From assembly GCA_016296655.1 (NCBI GenBank), contig JAEDIW010000032.1, forward strand, positions 1 through 32,165: a stretch of DNA of 32,165 nt. Direction: 5' to 3'. Below the pieces are notes generated by a model, which ran no database searches, was not told the origin of the DNA, and saw nothing but the letters and a program-made list of their open reading frames with translations. The stretch comes from Treponema sp. GTDB taxonomy: Bacteria > Spirochaetota > Spirochaetia > Treponematales > Treponemataceae. Shown one piece after another: positions 22,761 through 30,864 of the stretch. The translations under genes and the position numbers were made by a program. Numbering within the stretch: position 1 is the first letter of the stretch; each line of letters begins with the position of its first letter.

Positions 22761-22897
22761 CAGGCAGATGGATTTTCTTGAGTTCATCTGCCTGCTGGAA
22801 GCCTTAAAAAATACATACACAGGCTTCTTGCCTGAACTCAAAGCACTTGAGTTTCAAATAAATCTAATAAAAACTTCGAAAAACAATTTTTTTCGAA
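22761..22897. repeat. Four further perfect hairpins before the transporter ATPase gene
   Basis: CAGGCAGATG 22761-22770 with 22785-22794 (10 bp); GAAGCCT 22798-22804 with 22821-22827 (7 bp); AACTCAA 22835-22841 with 22847-22853 (7 bp); TTCGAAAAA 22875-22883 with 22889-22897 (9 bp). With the hairpin at 22735 these fill the 218-base gap. They probably protect the upstream message from 3' exonucleases. Confidence 0.8.
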
Positions 22898-22938
22898 TCA
22901 AACCTAATCTTAAATACAAAACAAGGGAGCAAAAAGTC

Positions 22939-24498
22939 ATGGATGATATGATTCTTGAAATGAAGAATATTACTAAGGAATTTCCTGGCGTACGTGCTTT
23001 GACTAATGTTACCCTCGATGTTAAGCGCGGAGAAATTCACGCTCTTTGCGGAGAAAATGGGGCTGGCAAATCAACGCTTATGAACGTACTAAGTGGAATA
23101 TATCCATATAAATCATACAGCGGAGAAATCCTTTTCAACAAAGAATTATGTCAATTCCATGGAATCAAAGACAGCGAAAGCAAAGGTATTGTTATCATAC
23201 ATCAGGAACTTGCACTTATTCCTGGTCTTTCAATTGCAGAAAATGTTTTCCTGGGCAACGAGCAGAAAATCAAAGGTAGCAATGTCATCGACTGGACAAC
23301 AACAAAAATAAAAGCTCAAAAAATGCTGGAAAAAGTTGGTTTACATAACGAAGATGTTACGGCTCCAATTTCTTCAATCGGTGTAGGAAAGCAGCAGCTC
23401 GTAGAAATAGCAAAAGCGCTTGCTAAAAAAGTTACGCTTCTTATTCTTGATGAACCGACAGCTTCATTAAATGACGAAGAAAGTGACCATCTTCTTAACA
23501 TTCTGCTGAATTTAAAAGAAGAAGGGATTACAAGCATTATCATTTCTCATAAACTGGCAGAATTAACAAAGGTTTCTGACCATATTACAGTTATCCGCGA
23601 TGGGCAAGTTATCCAGACACTTACACGCGGAGTAGATGAATTCAGCGAAGATGTAATTATCAAAGCTATGGTAGGTCGTGAAATGACCGACCGATATCCA
23701 CCAAGAGAAAACTTTAAGACTGATGAAGTTATCATGGAAGTAAAAAACTGGAATGTTTATCATCCTGATGACCCTAACAGAATCGTTCTTGAGGACATTA
23801 ATTTTAAAGTTCATGCTGGAGAAGTTGTAGGATTTGTTGGCCTTATGGGCGCAGGCAGAACAGAACTGGCTATGAGCCTTTTTGGAAAATCATACGGTCA
23901 AAAAATCAGCGGCGAAATCTACATGCATGGAAATAAAGTTGAAATAAATTCCGTAGGAGATGCCATTAAAAATAAAATTGCCTATACATCTGAAGACAGA
24001 AAAAATTACGGTCTTGTCCTAACAGATAATATCAAGCACAACATGACAATGGCAGCCCTTCCATATTTCTTTGCAAAAAATCATGTAATTGATATCAACA
24101 AAGAAATATCTGAATCAATTAAAAACAAATCACGTTTTAACGTAAAGGCACCTTCTATCAACCAGAAACTGGAAAATCTTTCTGGAGGAAACCAGCAGAA
24201 AGTAGTTCTTGCTAAATGGATTATGGCTGCTCCAGATGTTCTTATTCTTGATGAACCTACAAGAGGTATTGACGTTGGTGCAAAACATGAAATTTATCTG
24301 CTGATAAACGAACTTGTAAAAGCTGGAAAAGCAGTAATTGCAATTTCTTCAGAAATGCCAGAGGCAATTGGAATTTCTGACAGGCTTTACATTCTGAATG
24401 AAGGCAGAATCATCGGAGAAATGGACAAATCAGAAGTTTCTCCAGAAGCAATCATGACAAAGATTATTCAGGACACTAACAGCCGCAGGAGGGCATAA
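22939..24498 (+). CDS. gguA: Sugar ABC transporter ATPase, two ABC domains (GguA type)
   Basis: Energises import of the bound sugar from the cytoplasmic side. The 519-residue protein has two fused ABC domains. Domain 1 has GENGAGKST (38-46), Q-loop HQE (88-90), a signature region GVGKQQLVEIAKAL and LLILDEPTASL (167-177). Domain 2 has the degenerate Walker A GLMGAGRTEL usual in this CUT2 family, LSGGNQQKVVLAKW and VLILDEPTRGID. The frame is open 57 codons upstream to 22768, but GGGAG sits about 9 bases before the ATG at 22939 and the extension is hairpin sequence. The permease gene follows after 5 bases. The symbol is by resemblance to the Agrobacterium ggu system; mmsA/xylG are equivalent labels. 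Confidence 0.9.
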   Translation: MDDMILEMKNITKEFPGVRALTNVTLDVKRGEIHALCGENGAGKSTLMNVLSGIYPYKSYSGEILFNKELCQFHGIKDSESKGIVIIHQELALIPGLSIAENVFLGNEQKIKGSNVIDWTTTKIKAQKMLEKVGLHNEDVTAPISSIGVGKQQLVEIAKALAKKVTLLILDEPTASLNDEESDHLLNILLNLKEEGITSIIISHKLAELTKVSDHITVIRDGQVIQTLTRGVDEFSEDVIIKAMVGREMTDRYPPRENFKTDEVIMEVKNWNVYHPDDPNRIVLEDINFKVHAGEVVGFVGLMGAGRTELAMSLFGKSYGQKISGEIYMHGNKVEINSVGDAIKNKIAYTSEDRKNYGLVLTDNIKHNMTMAALPYFFAKNHVIDINKEISESIKNKSRFNVKAPSINQKLENLSGGNQQKVVLAKWIMAAPDVLILDEPTRGIDVGAKHEIYLLINELVKAGKAVIAISSEMPEAIGISDRLYILNEGRIIGEMDKSEVSPEAIMTKIIQDTNSRRRA

Positions 24499-24503
24499 TA
24501 ATT

Positions 24504-25676
24504 ATGGAAAATAAATTATCCTTGAAAAAAATCAACTTGAAAGAATACGGCATGGTTATTGCCCTTGTCGCAATCTTTCTTCTGTTTTCTATTCTTACGG
24601 GAGGCACTAACGCAACTCCAGCAAACATTAATAACCTTATCATGCAGAATGGATACATCATTATTCTTTCTGTCGGTATGTTGCTTTGTGTTTTAACAGG
24701 AAACATTGACCTTGCAGTAGGTTCTGTTGTTGCCCTTTGTGGAGCAACAGGTGCTATTGCGGTAGTAGACATGCATCTTCCTGTATTCGTAGGTTTTATA
24801 CTTGCCATAGTAGTAGGTATTTGTTTTGGTCTTTTTACTGGTTTCTTTGTTGCATTCCTGAAGATTCCACCATTTACAGTAACGCTTGCAACAATGCTTA
24901 TCGGTCGCGGTCTTACTTACACTGTTTTGAAGGCTCAGACAAAAGGACCTCTGCCTCCATCTTATACAGCAATTGGAGTTTCTTTTATTCCTTCTCCAAT
25001 AGTAAAGATTGCCGGTGCAAAAGTAAATCTGCTTTGTATAATTGTAGCTCTCTTAGTTACAGTTATTCTTTTCCTTGCAATGCATCATAAAAGAGTTCAG
25101 CAGGCAAAATACGGCTTTGAAAATGATCCTCTTATCAAAGATGTTCTGAAACAGTGCGTAACAGCATTCTTTGTATGGTTCGTTGCAGTTAAACTTTCTT
25201 TGTGGAAAGGAATTCCTGCACAGCTGATACTGGTTGGAATTATTGTTGCATGCTATTCATTCCTTACTGAAAGAACTGTTCCGGGCAGACAGATTTATGC
25301 ACTTGGCGGTAACCAGAAAGCTGCCCGCTTAAGCGGTATAAATACAAAGAAAGTTTTCTTCTGGGTTTATGCAAATATGTCCATCATGGCAGCCCTTGCA
25401 GGTATTGTTCTTTCAGCTCGAAACGGTTCTGCAACACCAAAAGCTGGAGACGGTTTTGAAATGGATGCCATTGCATCGTGCTACATTGGTGGTGCTGCAA
25501 TTTCTGGAGGTTCAGGTTCAATCATTGGAGCTGTCGTAGGTGCTTTGGTTATGGGTGTACTGAATAACGGAATGTCTTTGGTAGGTCTTTCAACCGATAT
25601 TCAGAAAATCGTAAAAGGTCTTGTTCTGTTAGGTGCAGTAACAGCAGACTTACTTTCAAAGCAAAAAAAGAACTAA
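24504..25676 (+). CDS. gguB: Sugar ABC transporter permease (GguB type)
   Basis: Membrane channel of the CUT2-family importer. The 390-residue protein is strongly hydrophobic, with about ten membrane segments. Recognisable family features are LSVGMLLCVLTGNIDLAVGSVVALCGATGA (about 54-83), FVAFLKIPPFTVTLATMLIGRGL, the cytoplasmic loop ERTVPGRQIYALGGNQKAARLSGIN and ASCYIGGAAISGGSGSIIGAVVGALVMGVLNNGM. Length suits GguB/XylH rather than the shorter RbsC. AGGAGG lies about 10 bases upstream. It presumably works with the sugar-binding protein and the ATPase upstream. Confidence 0.9.
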   Translation: MENKLSLKKINLKEYGMVIALVAIFLLFSILTGGTNATPANINNLIMQNGYIIILSVGMLLCVLTGNIDLAVGSVVALCGATGAIAVVDMHLPVFVGFILAIVVGICFGLFTGFFVAFLKIPPFTVTLATMLIGRGLTYTVLKAQTKGPLPPSYTAIGVSFIPSPIVKIAGAKVNLLCIIVALLVTVILFLAMHHKRVQQAKYGFENDPLIKDVLKQCVTAFFVWFVAVKLSLWKGIPAQLILVGIIVACYSFLTERTVPGRQIYALGGNQKAARLSGINTKKVFFWVYANMSIMAALAGIVLSARNGSATPKAGDGFEMDAIASCYIGGAAISGGSGSIIGAVVGALVMGVLNNGMSLVGLSTDIQKIVKGLVLLGAVTADLLSKQKKN

Positions 25677-25679
25677 CAG

Positions 25680-25744
25680 AAGCTTAACAAAGCTTTATAT
25701 TTTGAAAACATCGGTCTGCAAAAACTGCAGCCGGTGGTTTTCAA
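25680..25744. repeat. Two hairpins between permease and regulator genes
   Basis: AAGCTT (25680-25685) repeats at 25690-25695 and can pair with itself across AACA. TTGAAAAC (25702-25709) pairs with GTTTTCAA (25737-25744), with CTGC/GCAG nested inside. No T-run follows, so processing or stability is more likely than termination. Confidence 0.45.
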
Positions 25745-25770
25745 GCTATTCTGCGTGCAAAAGGTTAAAA

Positions 25771-26790
25771 ATGACTGTTACTGATATTGCAAAACTTGCA
25801 AATGTTTCTATTGCTACTGTCGACCGTGTCCTCCATAATAGGGGAAGAGTAGCAGAAACAACAAAAAAACGAATAGAACAAATCATAAAAGATTCAGGCT
25901 ACCAGCCAGATCCTCTTGCACGCCATTTAAAAAAACGCGGAAAATACAAAATAGGTGTTGTTCTGCCAAAACTTTCAACCGCATACGGTTATTGGGAACA
26001 GGTTTTTTCAGGAATCCAGAAAACTGCAGAACAGGAATTTTCAGCATTTTCTTTTTCAATTCAGTTGTTTTCTTTCATAAGAAGCGATGTTGCATCACTT
26101 GCTGAAACTCTTGCAGAACTTGAAAATTCTGAATGTGATGCTTTTATTATTGCGCCTGTAATGGAAGAGCAAATCAAAAATTTCTTATATGACCATAAAG
26201 TACAAAAACCGTATTGCTTTATAGATTCACCGTTGCCAGACTGCAAACCTCTTTCTGTAATTGCGCAAAATCCATTTTCTGCAGGCTATCTGGCAGGCAG
26301 ACTTACACAGATGCTCGCAAAACAGGAAGGAACATATATAGCCGTAAAACCTTTTACAGGAGCATTCAACCTTGACCAGAGGGGTTTAGGATTCTGCGAA
26401 TGGTTCAAAAAAAATCCAAGCCATGCAAAAATCGTAACTTATACTGCCCGCCTTACTATCGACTCGGCAGAAGAAGAAGTAAGAAAAATAATTGCTGAAT
26501 ATCCAGATTTAACAGCAATCTGCGTTGTAAGCGTGGAAACTTTTCTATTTGCAAAAGCCGTTCAAAGACTTGGGCTTAAAAAAAATATTATAATCACAGG
26601 TTTCGATCTTGTAGAAAACAACAAGATTGAACTGAAAAACAAAAACATTGATGCTCTGATTGACCAGAATCCTTTTGAACAGGGTTCACTTTCAGTCAGA
26701 CAGTTATTTAAAAAACTTGTTTACGAAGAAGAACCTGAAAAAGAAATTCATATTCCATTGGAAATATATATAAAGGAGAATTTGATATGA
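25771..26790 (+). CDS. LacI-family transcriptional regulator of the arabinose operon
   Basis: A 339-residue DNA-binding protein. The N-terminal LacI helix-turn-helix is TVTDIAKLANVSIATVDRVLHNRGRVAETT (2-31), followed by the hinge GYQPDPLARHLKK. The remainder is a periplasmic-binding-protein-like sensor (IGVVLPKLSTAYGYWEQVFSGI; LGFCEWFKKN; IIITGFDLVE), closer to ribose/xylose-binding proteins than to LacI itself. The frame extends to a TTG at 25702, but AAAGG before the ATG at 25771 and the position of the helix-turn-helix favour the latter. It overlaps the kinase gene by 4 bases (ATGA). Probably an L-arabinose-responsive repressor acting at 21584-21613; that is inference from context. Confidence 0.88.
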   Translation: MTVTDIAKLANVSIATVDRVLHNRGRVAETTKKRIEQIIKDSGYQPDPLARHLKKRGKYKIGVVLPKLSTAYGYWEQVFSGIQKTAEQEFSAFSFSIQLFSFIRSDVASLAETLAELENSECDAFIIAPVMEEQIKNFLYDHKVQKPYCFIDSPLPDCKPLSVIAQNPFSAGYLAGRLTQMLAKQEGTYIAVKPFTGAFNLDQRGLGFCEWFKKNPSHAKIVTYTARLTIDSAEEEVRKIIAEYPDLTAICVVSVETFLFAKAVQRLGLKKNIIITGFDLVENNKIELKNKNIDALIDQNPFEQGSLSVRQLFKKLVYEEEPEKEIHIPLEIYIKENLI

Positions 26791-28394
26791 AAATGAATGT
26801 CGAAAATATCAAAAAGGAAATTGAATGTGGACAGACAATTCTTGGAATTGAATTCGGTTCAACAAGAATAAAGGCTGTTCTTATCAATTCAAAGAATGAA
26901 CCGATTGCACAGGGTGGCTATGATTGGGAAAATTCATTGAAAGACGGCATCTGGACGTATTCAGTTGAAGAAATCATGGCAGGACTTTCAGGCTGTTATG
27001 CAAAAATGAAAGCCGATGTCAAGGAAAAATATGGACTTACCCTGAAAAAAATCAAATCTCTTGGCATCAGTGCCATGATGCACGGTTATCTGGCTTTCAA
27101 CAAAGAAAATGAGCTGCTTGTTCCTTTCAGAACTTGGCGCAATACGATTACCGGAAAGGCATCAGCTGAACTTTCAAGCCTGTTCAACTATCCGGTGCCA
27201 GAGCGCTGGAGCATTTCGCACTTGTATCAGGCAATTCTGAATAATGAAGAGCATGTCAGCCAGGTAAACTTCTTTACAACCCTTGCAGGTTTCATTCATT
27301 GGAAACTTACAGACAAAAAGGTCTTAGGCGTAGGAGATGCTTCTGGTATGTTCCCGATTGACATTTCGACAGGTTCATACAACAAGAAATTCATACAGGA
27401 ATTTGACAATCTTATAAAGGACAGAAATTTTTCATGGAAGTTGGAACAAATCCTTCCAGAAATTCTTTTTGCAGGAAAAAATGCGGGAACGTTAACAGTA
27501 CAGGGAACAAAACTTCTTGATAAAGACGGCGATTTGGAAGCAGGCGTTCCGCTTTGCCCTCCTGAAGGAGATGCAGGAACAGGAATGACAGCAACAAACA
27601 GCGTTGCCAAACGTACAGGCAATATTTCTGCAGGAACCTCAGTCTTTGCCATGGTTGTTCTGGAAAAAGATTTATCAAAAGCCTATAACGGCATCATCGA
27701 TTTAGTAACAACCCCAGACGGAGCCCTTGTAGCCATGGCTCATGCAAATAACTGTACAGGAGAATATGACCACTGGATTAAACTGTTTGGCGAAGCCATA
27801 GAAGCAACAGGCAATTCTGTAAGCAAAGGCAAGCTTTATGATTCACTGCTAACACTTGCACTGAAAGGCGACAAAGACTGCGGAGGCCTTATACCTTACA
27901 ACTATATTTCAGGCGAAAGCATCACACAAATGAACGAAGGCCGCCCGCTTTTTGTCAGAACCCAGAAAAATAATTTTACGCTTGCAAACTTTATGCGGGC
28001 ACAGCTTTTTACAGCACTTGGAGCTTTAAGAGCTGGAATGGACATTCTGTTTGACGAAGAGCATGTAAAAATTGACTCTCTTACAGGACATGGAGGATTC
28101 TTCAAAACTGCCGAAGTCGGACTCAAAGTAATGGCCGCAGCTATGCATACTCCAATTTCTGTTCAGGAAACAGCTGGAGAAGGCGGCCCATGGGGAATGG
28201 CTTTGCTAGCTTCATACCTTGTAAACGGCAACGGAAGAACTTTAGGAGAATTCCTTGACAAAGAAGTTTTTGGCGACAGTCAGAAAACTGTTCAGGAGCC
28301 TGATTCTTCAGACGTAGAAGGATTTAACACTTTCTTTGCAAACTATAAAAAAGGACTTGCTGTTGAACGTGCAGCAATAGAAGCCCTCGACTAA
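26787..28394 (+). CDS. araB: FGGY-family kinase, probable L-ribulokinase
   Basis: Expected to phosphorylate L-ribulose to L-ribulose 5-phosphate with ATP. The 535-residue protein has the FGGY fold: ILGIEFGSTRIKAVLIN (18-34, phosphate 1 loop), SAMMHGYLAF, FRTWRNT, GDASGMFPID, GDAGTGMTATNSVAKRTGNISAGTS (the metal/phosphate region) and LTGHGGFFKTAEVG with a C-terminal ETAGEGGPWGMALLAS. It belongs to the non-Enterobacterial kinase type seen beside araA in Clostridia and spirochaetes, rather than classical E. coli AraB, so the symbol rests on context. AAGGAG precedes the ATG by about 9 bases, and the ATG overlaps the regulator stop. Confidence 0.85.
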   Translation: MKMNVENIKKEIECGQTILGIEFGSTRIKAVLINSKNEPIAQGGYDWENSLKDGIWTYSVEEIMAGLSGCYAKMKADVKEKYGLTLKKIKSLGISAMMHGYLAFNKENELLVPFRTWRNTITGKASAELSSLFNYPVPERWSISHLYQAILNNEEHVSQVNFFTTLAGFIHWKLTDKKVLGVGDASGMFPIDISTGSYNKKFIQEFDNLIKDRNFSWKLEQILPEILFAGKNAGTLTVQGTKLLDKDGDLEAGVPLCPPEGDAGTGMTATNSVAKRTGNISAGTSVFAMVVLEKDLSKAYNGIIDLVTTPDGALVAMAHANNCTGEYDHWIKLFGEAIEATGNSVSKGKLYDSLLTLALKGDKDCGGLIPYNYISGESITQMNEGRPLFVRTQKNNFTLANFMRAQLFTALGALRAGMDILFDEEHVKIDSLTGHGGFFKTAEVGLKVMAAAMHTPISVQETAGEGGPWGMALLASYLVNGNGRTLGEFLDKEVFGDSQKTVQEPDSSDVEGFNTFFANYKKGLAVERAAIEALD

Positions 28395-28405
28395 GTTTTT
28401 AATTC

Positions 28406-28438
28406 TACCTGCAGGAAATACAAAATTCCCTGCAGGTA
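28406..28438. repeat. 10-bp perfect hairpin between araB and araA
   Basis: TACCTGCAGG (28406-28415) pairs with CCTGCAGGTA (28429-28438), and the next bases GAA/TTC continue the stem past one bulge. There is no U tract, so it is a likely message-processing or stability element. Confidence 0.7.
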
Positions 28439-28475
28439 AATCAAAATAAAAGCAAACAATCAACAGGAGGTAATT

Positions 28476-29978
28476 ATGATTGATTTAACACAATACGAAT
28501 TTTGGTTTTTAACAGGAAGTCAGGATCTTTATGGAGATGAAACATTAAGACAGGTTGCTGAAGATTCAAAAAAAATGGTTGAAAGCATGAATAAAGCAGG
28601 TCTGCCTTGCAAACTCATCTGGAAACCAACCCTGCTGACTCCAGATTCCATTCATAAAACTTTGGAAGAAGCAAATGCCGATGACAAATGTGCCGGAGTC
28701 ATCTGCTGGATGCATACATTCAGCCCTGCAAAAATGTGGATTGCAGGCTTGAACGCCTACAAAAAACCGTTGTTGCAGCTAAACACTCAGTTCAACGTAA
28801 AAATTCCATATTCAACAATGGACATGGACTTTATGAACTTAAATCAGAGTGCTCATGGAGACCGTGAGTTTGGTTATATTACAGCAAGAATGGATATCCG
28901 CCGCAAAGTTATAGTCGGTCACTGGGAAAGCAAAAATACTTTAAGCAGAATTGGAAGCTGGATGCGCTGTGCCTGTGCAGTTGCAGACGGTAAAAAACTT
29001 ATCGTTGCCCGCTTTGGCGACAACATGAGGGAAGTTGCTGTTACAGACGGCGATAAAGTCGGAGCAATGATGCAGTTCGGCTGGTCTGTTCCATATTATG
29101 GCATCGGTGATTTGGTTGCATACATGGACAAAGTTTCTGCCAGCGACATAGATGACCTGATGGCAGTTTATGAAAAGGAATACACAATCGTTTGGGGAAA
29201 TGACAAAGACTTTACACGTGAACATATCCGCGAACAGGCAAAAATCGAAATTGCACTGCGCAGATTCCTGAAGGACATAAATGCAAATGCCCTGTGTACA
29301 AACTTCCAGGATTTGTGGGGAATGAAGCAGCTGCCAGGTCTTGCTATCCAGAGACTTTTGGCAGACGGTTATGGATTCGGAGCTGAAGGCGACTGGAAAA
29401 CCTCGGCAATGGTTCGTACTGTAAAAGTTATGACCGCAGGTCTTGTAGGCAACGGTAAAGGTAACGCATTTATGGAAGACTATACCTACAATCTTGAAGA
29501 TGACAACGGATTGAACCTTGGTTCACACATGCTTGAAGTTGACCCGCAAGTTTCTGTTACAAAGCCAAAAATTGAAGTTCATCCTCTTGGGATCGGTGGA
29601 AAAGAAGATCCAGCACGTCTTGTATTCACTGCAACAAAAGGCGAAGCTCTTGTTACAGCAGTAGTAAACATGGCAGGAAGATTCCGCTGCGTTGTAAATG
29701 AAATCAATGTAATCGATCCGCCAGAAGAATTCCCAAAACTCCCTGTTGCACGCATGCTTTGGAAGCCATATCCAAACCTTTCAACATCTGCAGAAGCATG
29801 GATTCTTGCAGGCGGTGGACATCACACAGCATTCAGCAACATTGTAACTTCAGAAATGATGAGAGATTGGGCAGAAATGACAGGCATAGAATGTGTTGTA
29901 ATCGACAAAAACACAAATATACCTCAATTCCGTAATGAACTTCGCTGGAACGAAGCATATTGGGCAAACCGCAGATAG
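28476..29978 (+). CDS. araA: L-arabinose isomerase (AraA)
   Basis: Converts L-arabinose to L-ribulose, a metal-dependent cytoplasmic enzyme. The 500-residue protein has the usual length and landmarks: FWFLTGSQDLYG (9-20), CWMHTFSPAKMWI, LQLNTQFN, RFGDNMREVAVTDGDKV, GYGFGAEGDWKTSAMVR (first metal/acid-base Glu), FMEDYTYNLE (second Glu), GSHMLEVDP (His) and GGGHHTAFS (His). All four metal-site positions are present. AGGAGG lies 6 bases upstream of the ATG. A hairpin precedes it and araD follows after 18 bases. Confidence 0.97.
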   Translation: MIDLTQYEFWFLTGSQDLYGDETLRQVAEDSKKMVESMNKAGLPCKLIWKPTLLTPDSIHKTLEEANADDKCAGVICWMHTFSPAKMWIAGLNAYKKPLLQLNTQFNVKIPYSTMDMDFMNLNQSAHGDREFGYITARMDIRRKVIVGHWESKNTLSRIGSWMRCACAVADGKKLIVARFGDNMREVAVTDGDKVGAMMQFGWSVPYYGIGDLVAYMDKVSASDIDDLMAVYEKEYTIVWGNDKDFTREHIREQAKIEIALRRFLKDINANALCTNFQDLWGMKQLPGLAIQRLLADGYGFGAEGDWKTSAMVRTVKVMTAGLVGNGKGNAFMEDYTYNLEDDNGLNLGSHMLEVDPQVSVTKPKIEVHPLGIGGKEDPARLVFTATKGEALVTAVVNMAGRFRCVVNEINVIDPPEEFPKLPVARMLWKPYPNLSTSAEAWILAGGGHHTAFSNIVTSEMMRDWAEMTGIECVVIDKNTNIPQFRNELRWNEAYWANRR

Positions 29979-29996
29979 TTTTGCAAGGTAAAACAA

Positions 29997-30713
29997 ATGG
30001 CAAGCATTTATCAATCATTAAAAGAAGAAGCCTACGCTGCAAACATGCAGATTCCTCAGCAGCATTTGGCTATCTACACATGGGGAAATGTTTCCGCATT
30101 TGATCCAGACAAGGCTGTTTTTGCAATTAAGCCGTCAGGAGTTCCATACCCAGAACTGACAGCAGAAAGCATGGTCATTGTTGATTTAGACGGCAAAATC
30201 GTAGAGGGGAAACTGAAACCTTCTTCCGATACAAAAACACACTGTGTACTGTACAGAGAATTTGCCGTAAGCAGCCATGCAAATATTCGCGGAATAGTCC
30301 ACACACATTCGCCGTATGCAGTTGCATGGGCACAAGCTCAAAGACCTGTTCCGTTATTTGGAACAACCCATGCCGACCACATACAGACAGAAGTGCCTTG
30401 TACGCCATATCTTTCAGAAGAAATGGTCAAAAAGGACTATGAAACGGAAACAGGAAATGCAATTGTAAAGCACTTCCATGAAAAACAGCTGAATCCTGAT
30501 GAAGTAAACATGGTTCTTGTTGCAGGACACGGACCTTTCACATGGGGCAAAACACCAGACTATGCAGTCTATAATGCTGCAGTTCTGGAGGAAGTCAGCA
30601 AAATGGCTTTATGCACCTTGCAAATCAGGTCTGATGCTACACCGCTTCCGCAGTACATCATCGACAAACACTATCAGCGCAAGCACGGACCTAATGCCTA
30701 CTACGGACAATAA
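29997..30713 (+). CDS. araD: L-ribulose-5-phosphate 4-epimerase (AraD)
   Basis: Converts L-ribulose 5-phosphate to D-xylulose 5-phosphate, the entry to the pentose phosphate pathway. The 238-residue class II aldolase-fold protein has TWGNVSAFD (28-36), IKPSGVPYPEL (44-54, phosphate binding), HTHSPYAVAWAQ with H102 and H104, HADHIQTEVPCTPYL and GHGPFTWG with H178; the three His are the zinc ligands. Length is normal. AAGG precedes the ATG. Last gene of the operon, closed by the structured repeat at 30751-30846. Confidence 0.95.
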   Translation: MASIYQSLKEEAYAANMQIPQQHLAIYTWGNVSAFDPDKAVFAIKPSGVPYPELTAESMVIVDLDGKIVEGKLKPSSDTKTHCVLYREFAVSSHANIRGIVHTHSPYAVAWAQAQRPVPLFGTTHADHIQTEVPCTPYLSEEMVKKDYETETGNAIVKHFHEKQLNPDEVNMVLVAGHGPFTWGKTPDYAVYNAAVLEEVSKMALCTLQIRSDATPLPQYIIDKHYQRKHGPNAYYGQ

Positions 30714-30750
30714 ATTTAACCGTAAAAGGAAAAAGATTTTATAGGCCTAA

Positions 30751-30846
30751 GGGGCTGTCAAAAAAGTATGGGCTGTCTAGTTAGTCTGTCATGCTGATTT
30801 TTTCGGAAATGACACTATAGACTTTACTTTTAAGACAGCCCTTTTT
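30751..30846. repeat. Structured repeat copy B and terminator after araD
   Basis: GGGCTGTCT (30770-30778) pairs perfectly with AGACAGCCC (30833-30841) and five T follow. Inside, TGTCAT (30787-30792) pairs with ATGACA (30809-30814). A second GGGGCTGTC (30751-30759) is an alternative 5' arm. On minus the hairpin is followed by a T-rich stretch too, so it can end both araD and the convergent gene. Related to copy A at 21351-21460. Confidence 0.7.
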
Positions 30847-30864
30847 CCTGCATTGTATTTTAAC

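Noticed and set aside
22768..22938. 57-residue N-terminal extension of the transporter ATPase
   Set aside because: It consists of the hairpin series and lacks homology; GGGAG before 22939 marks the true start.
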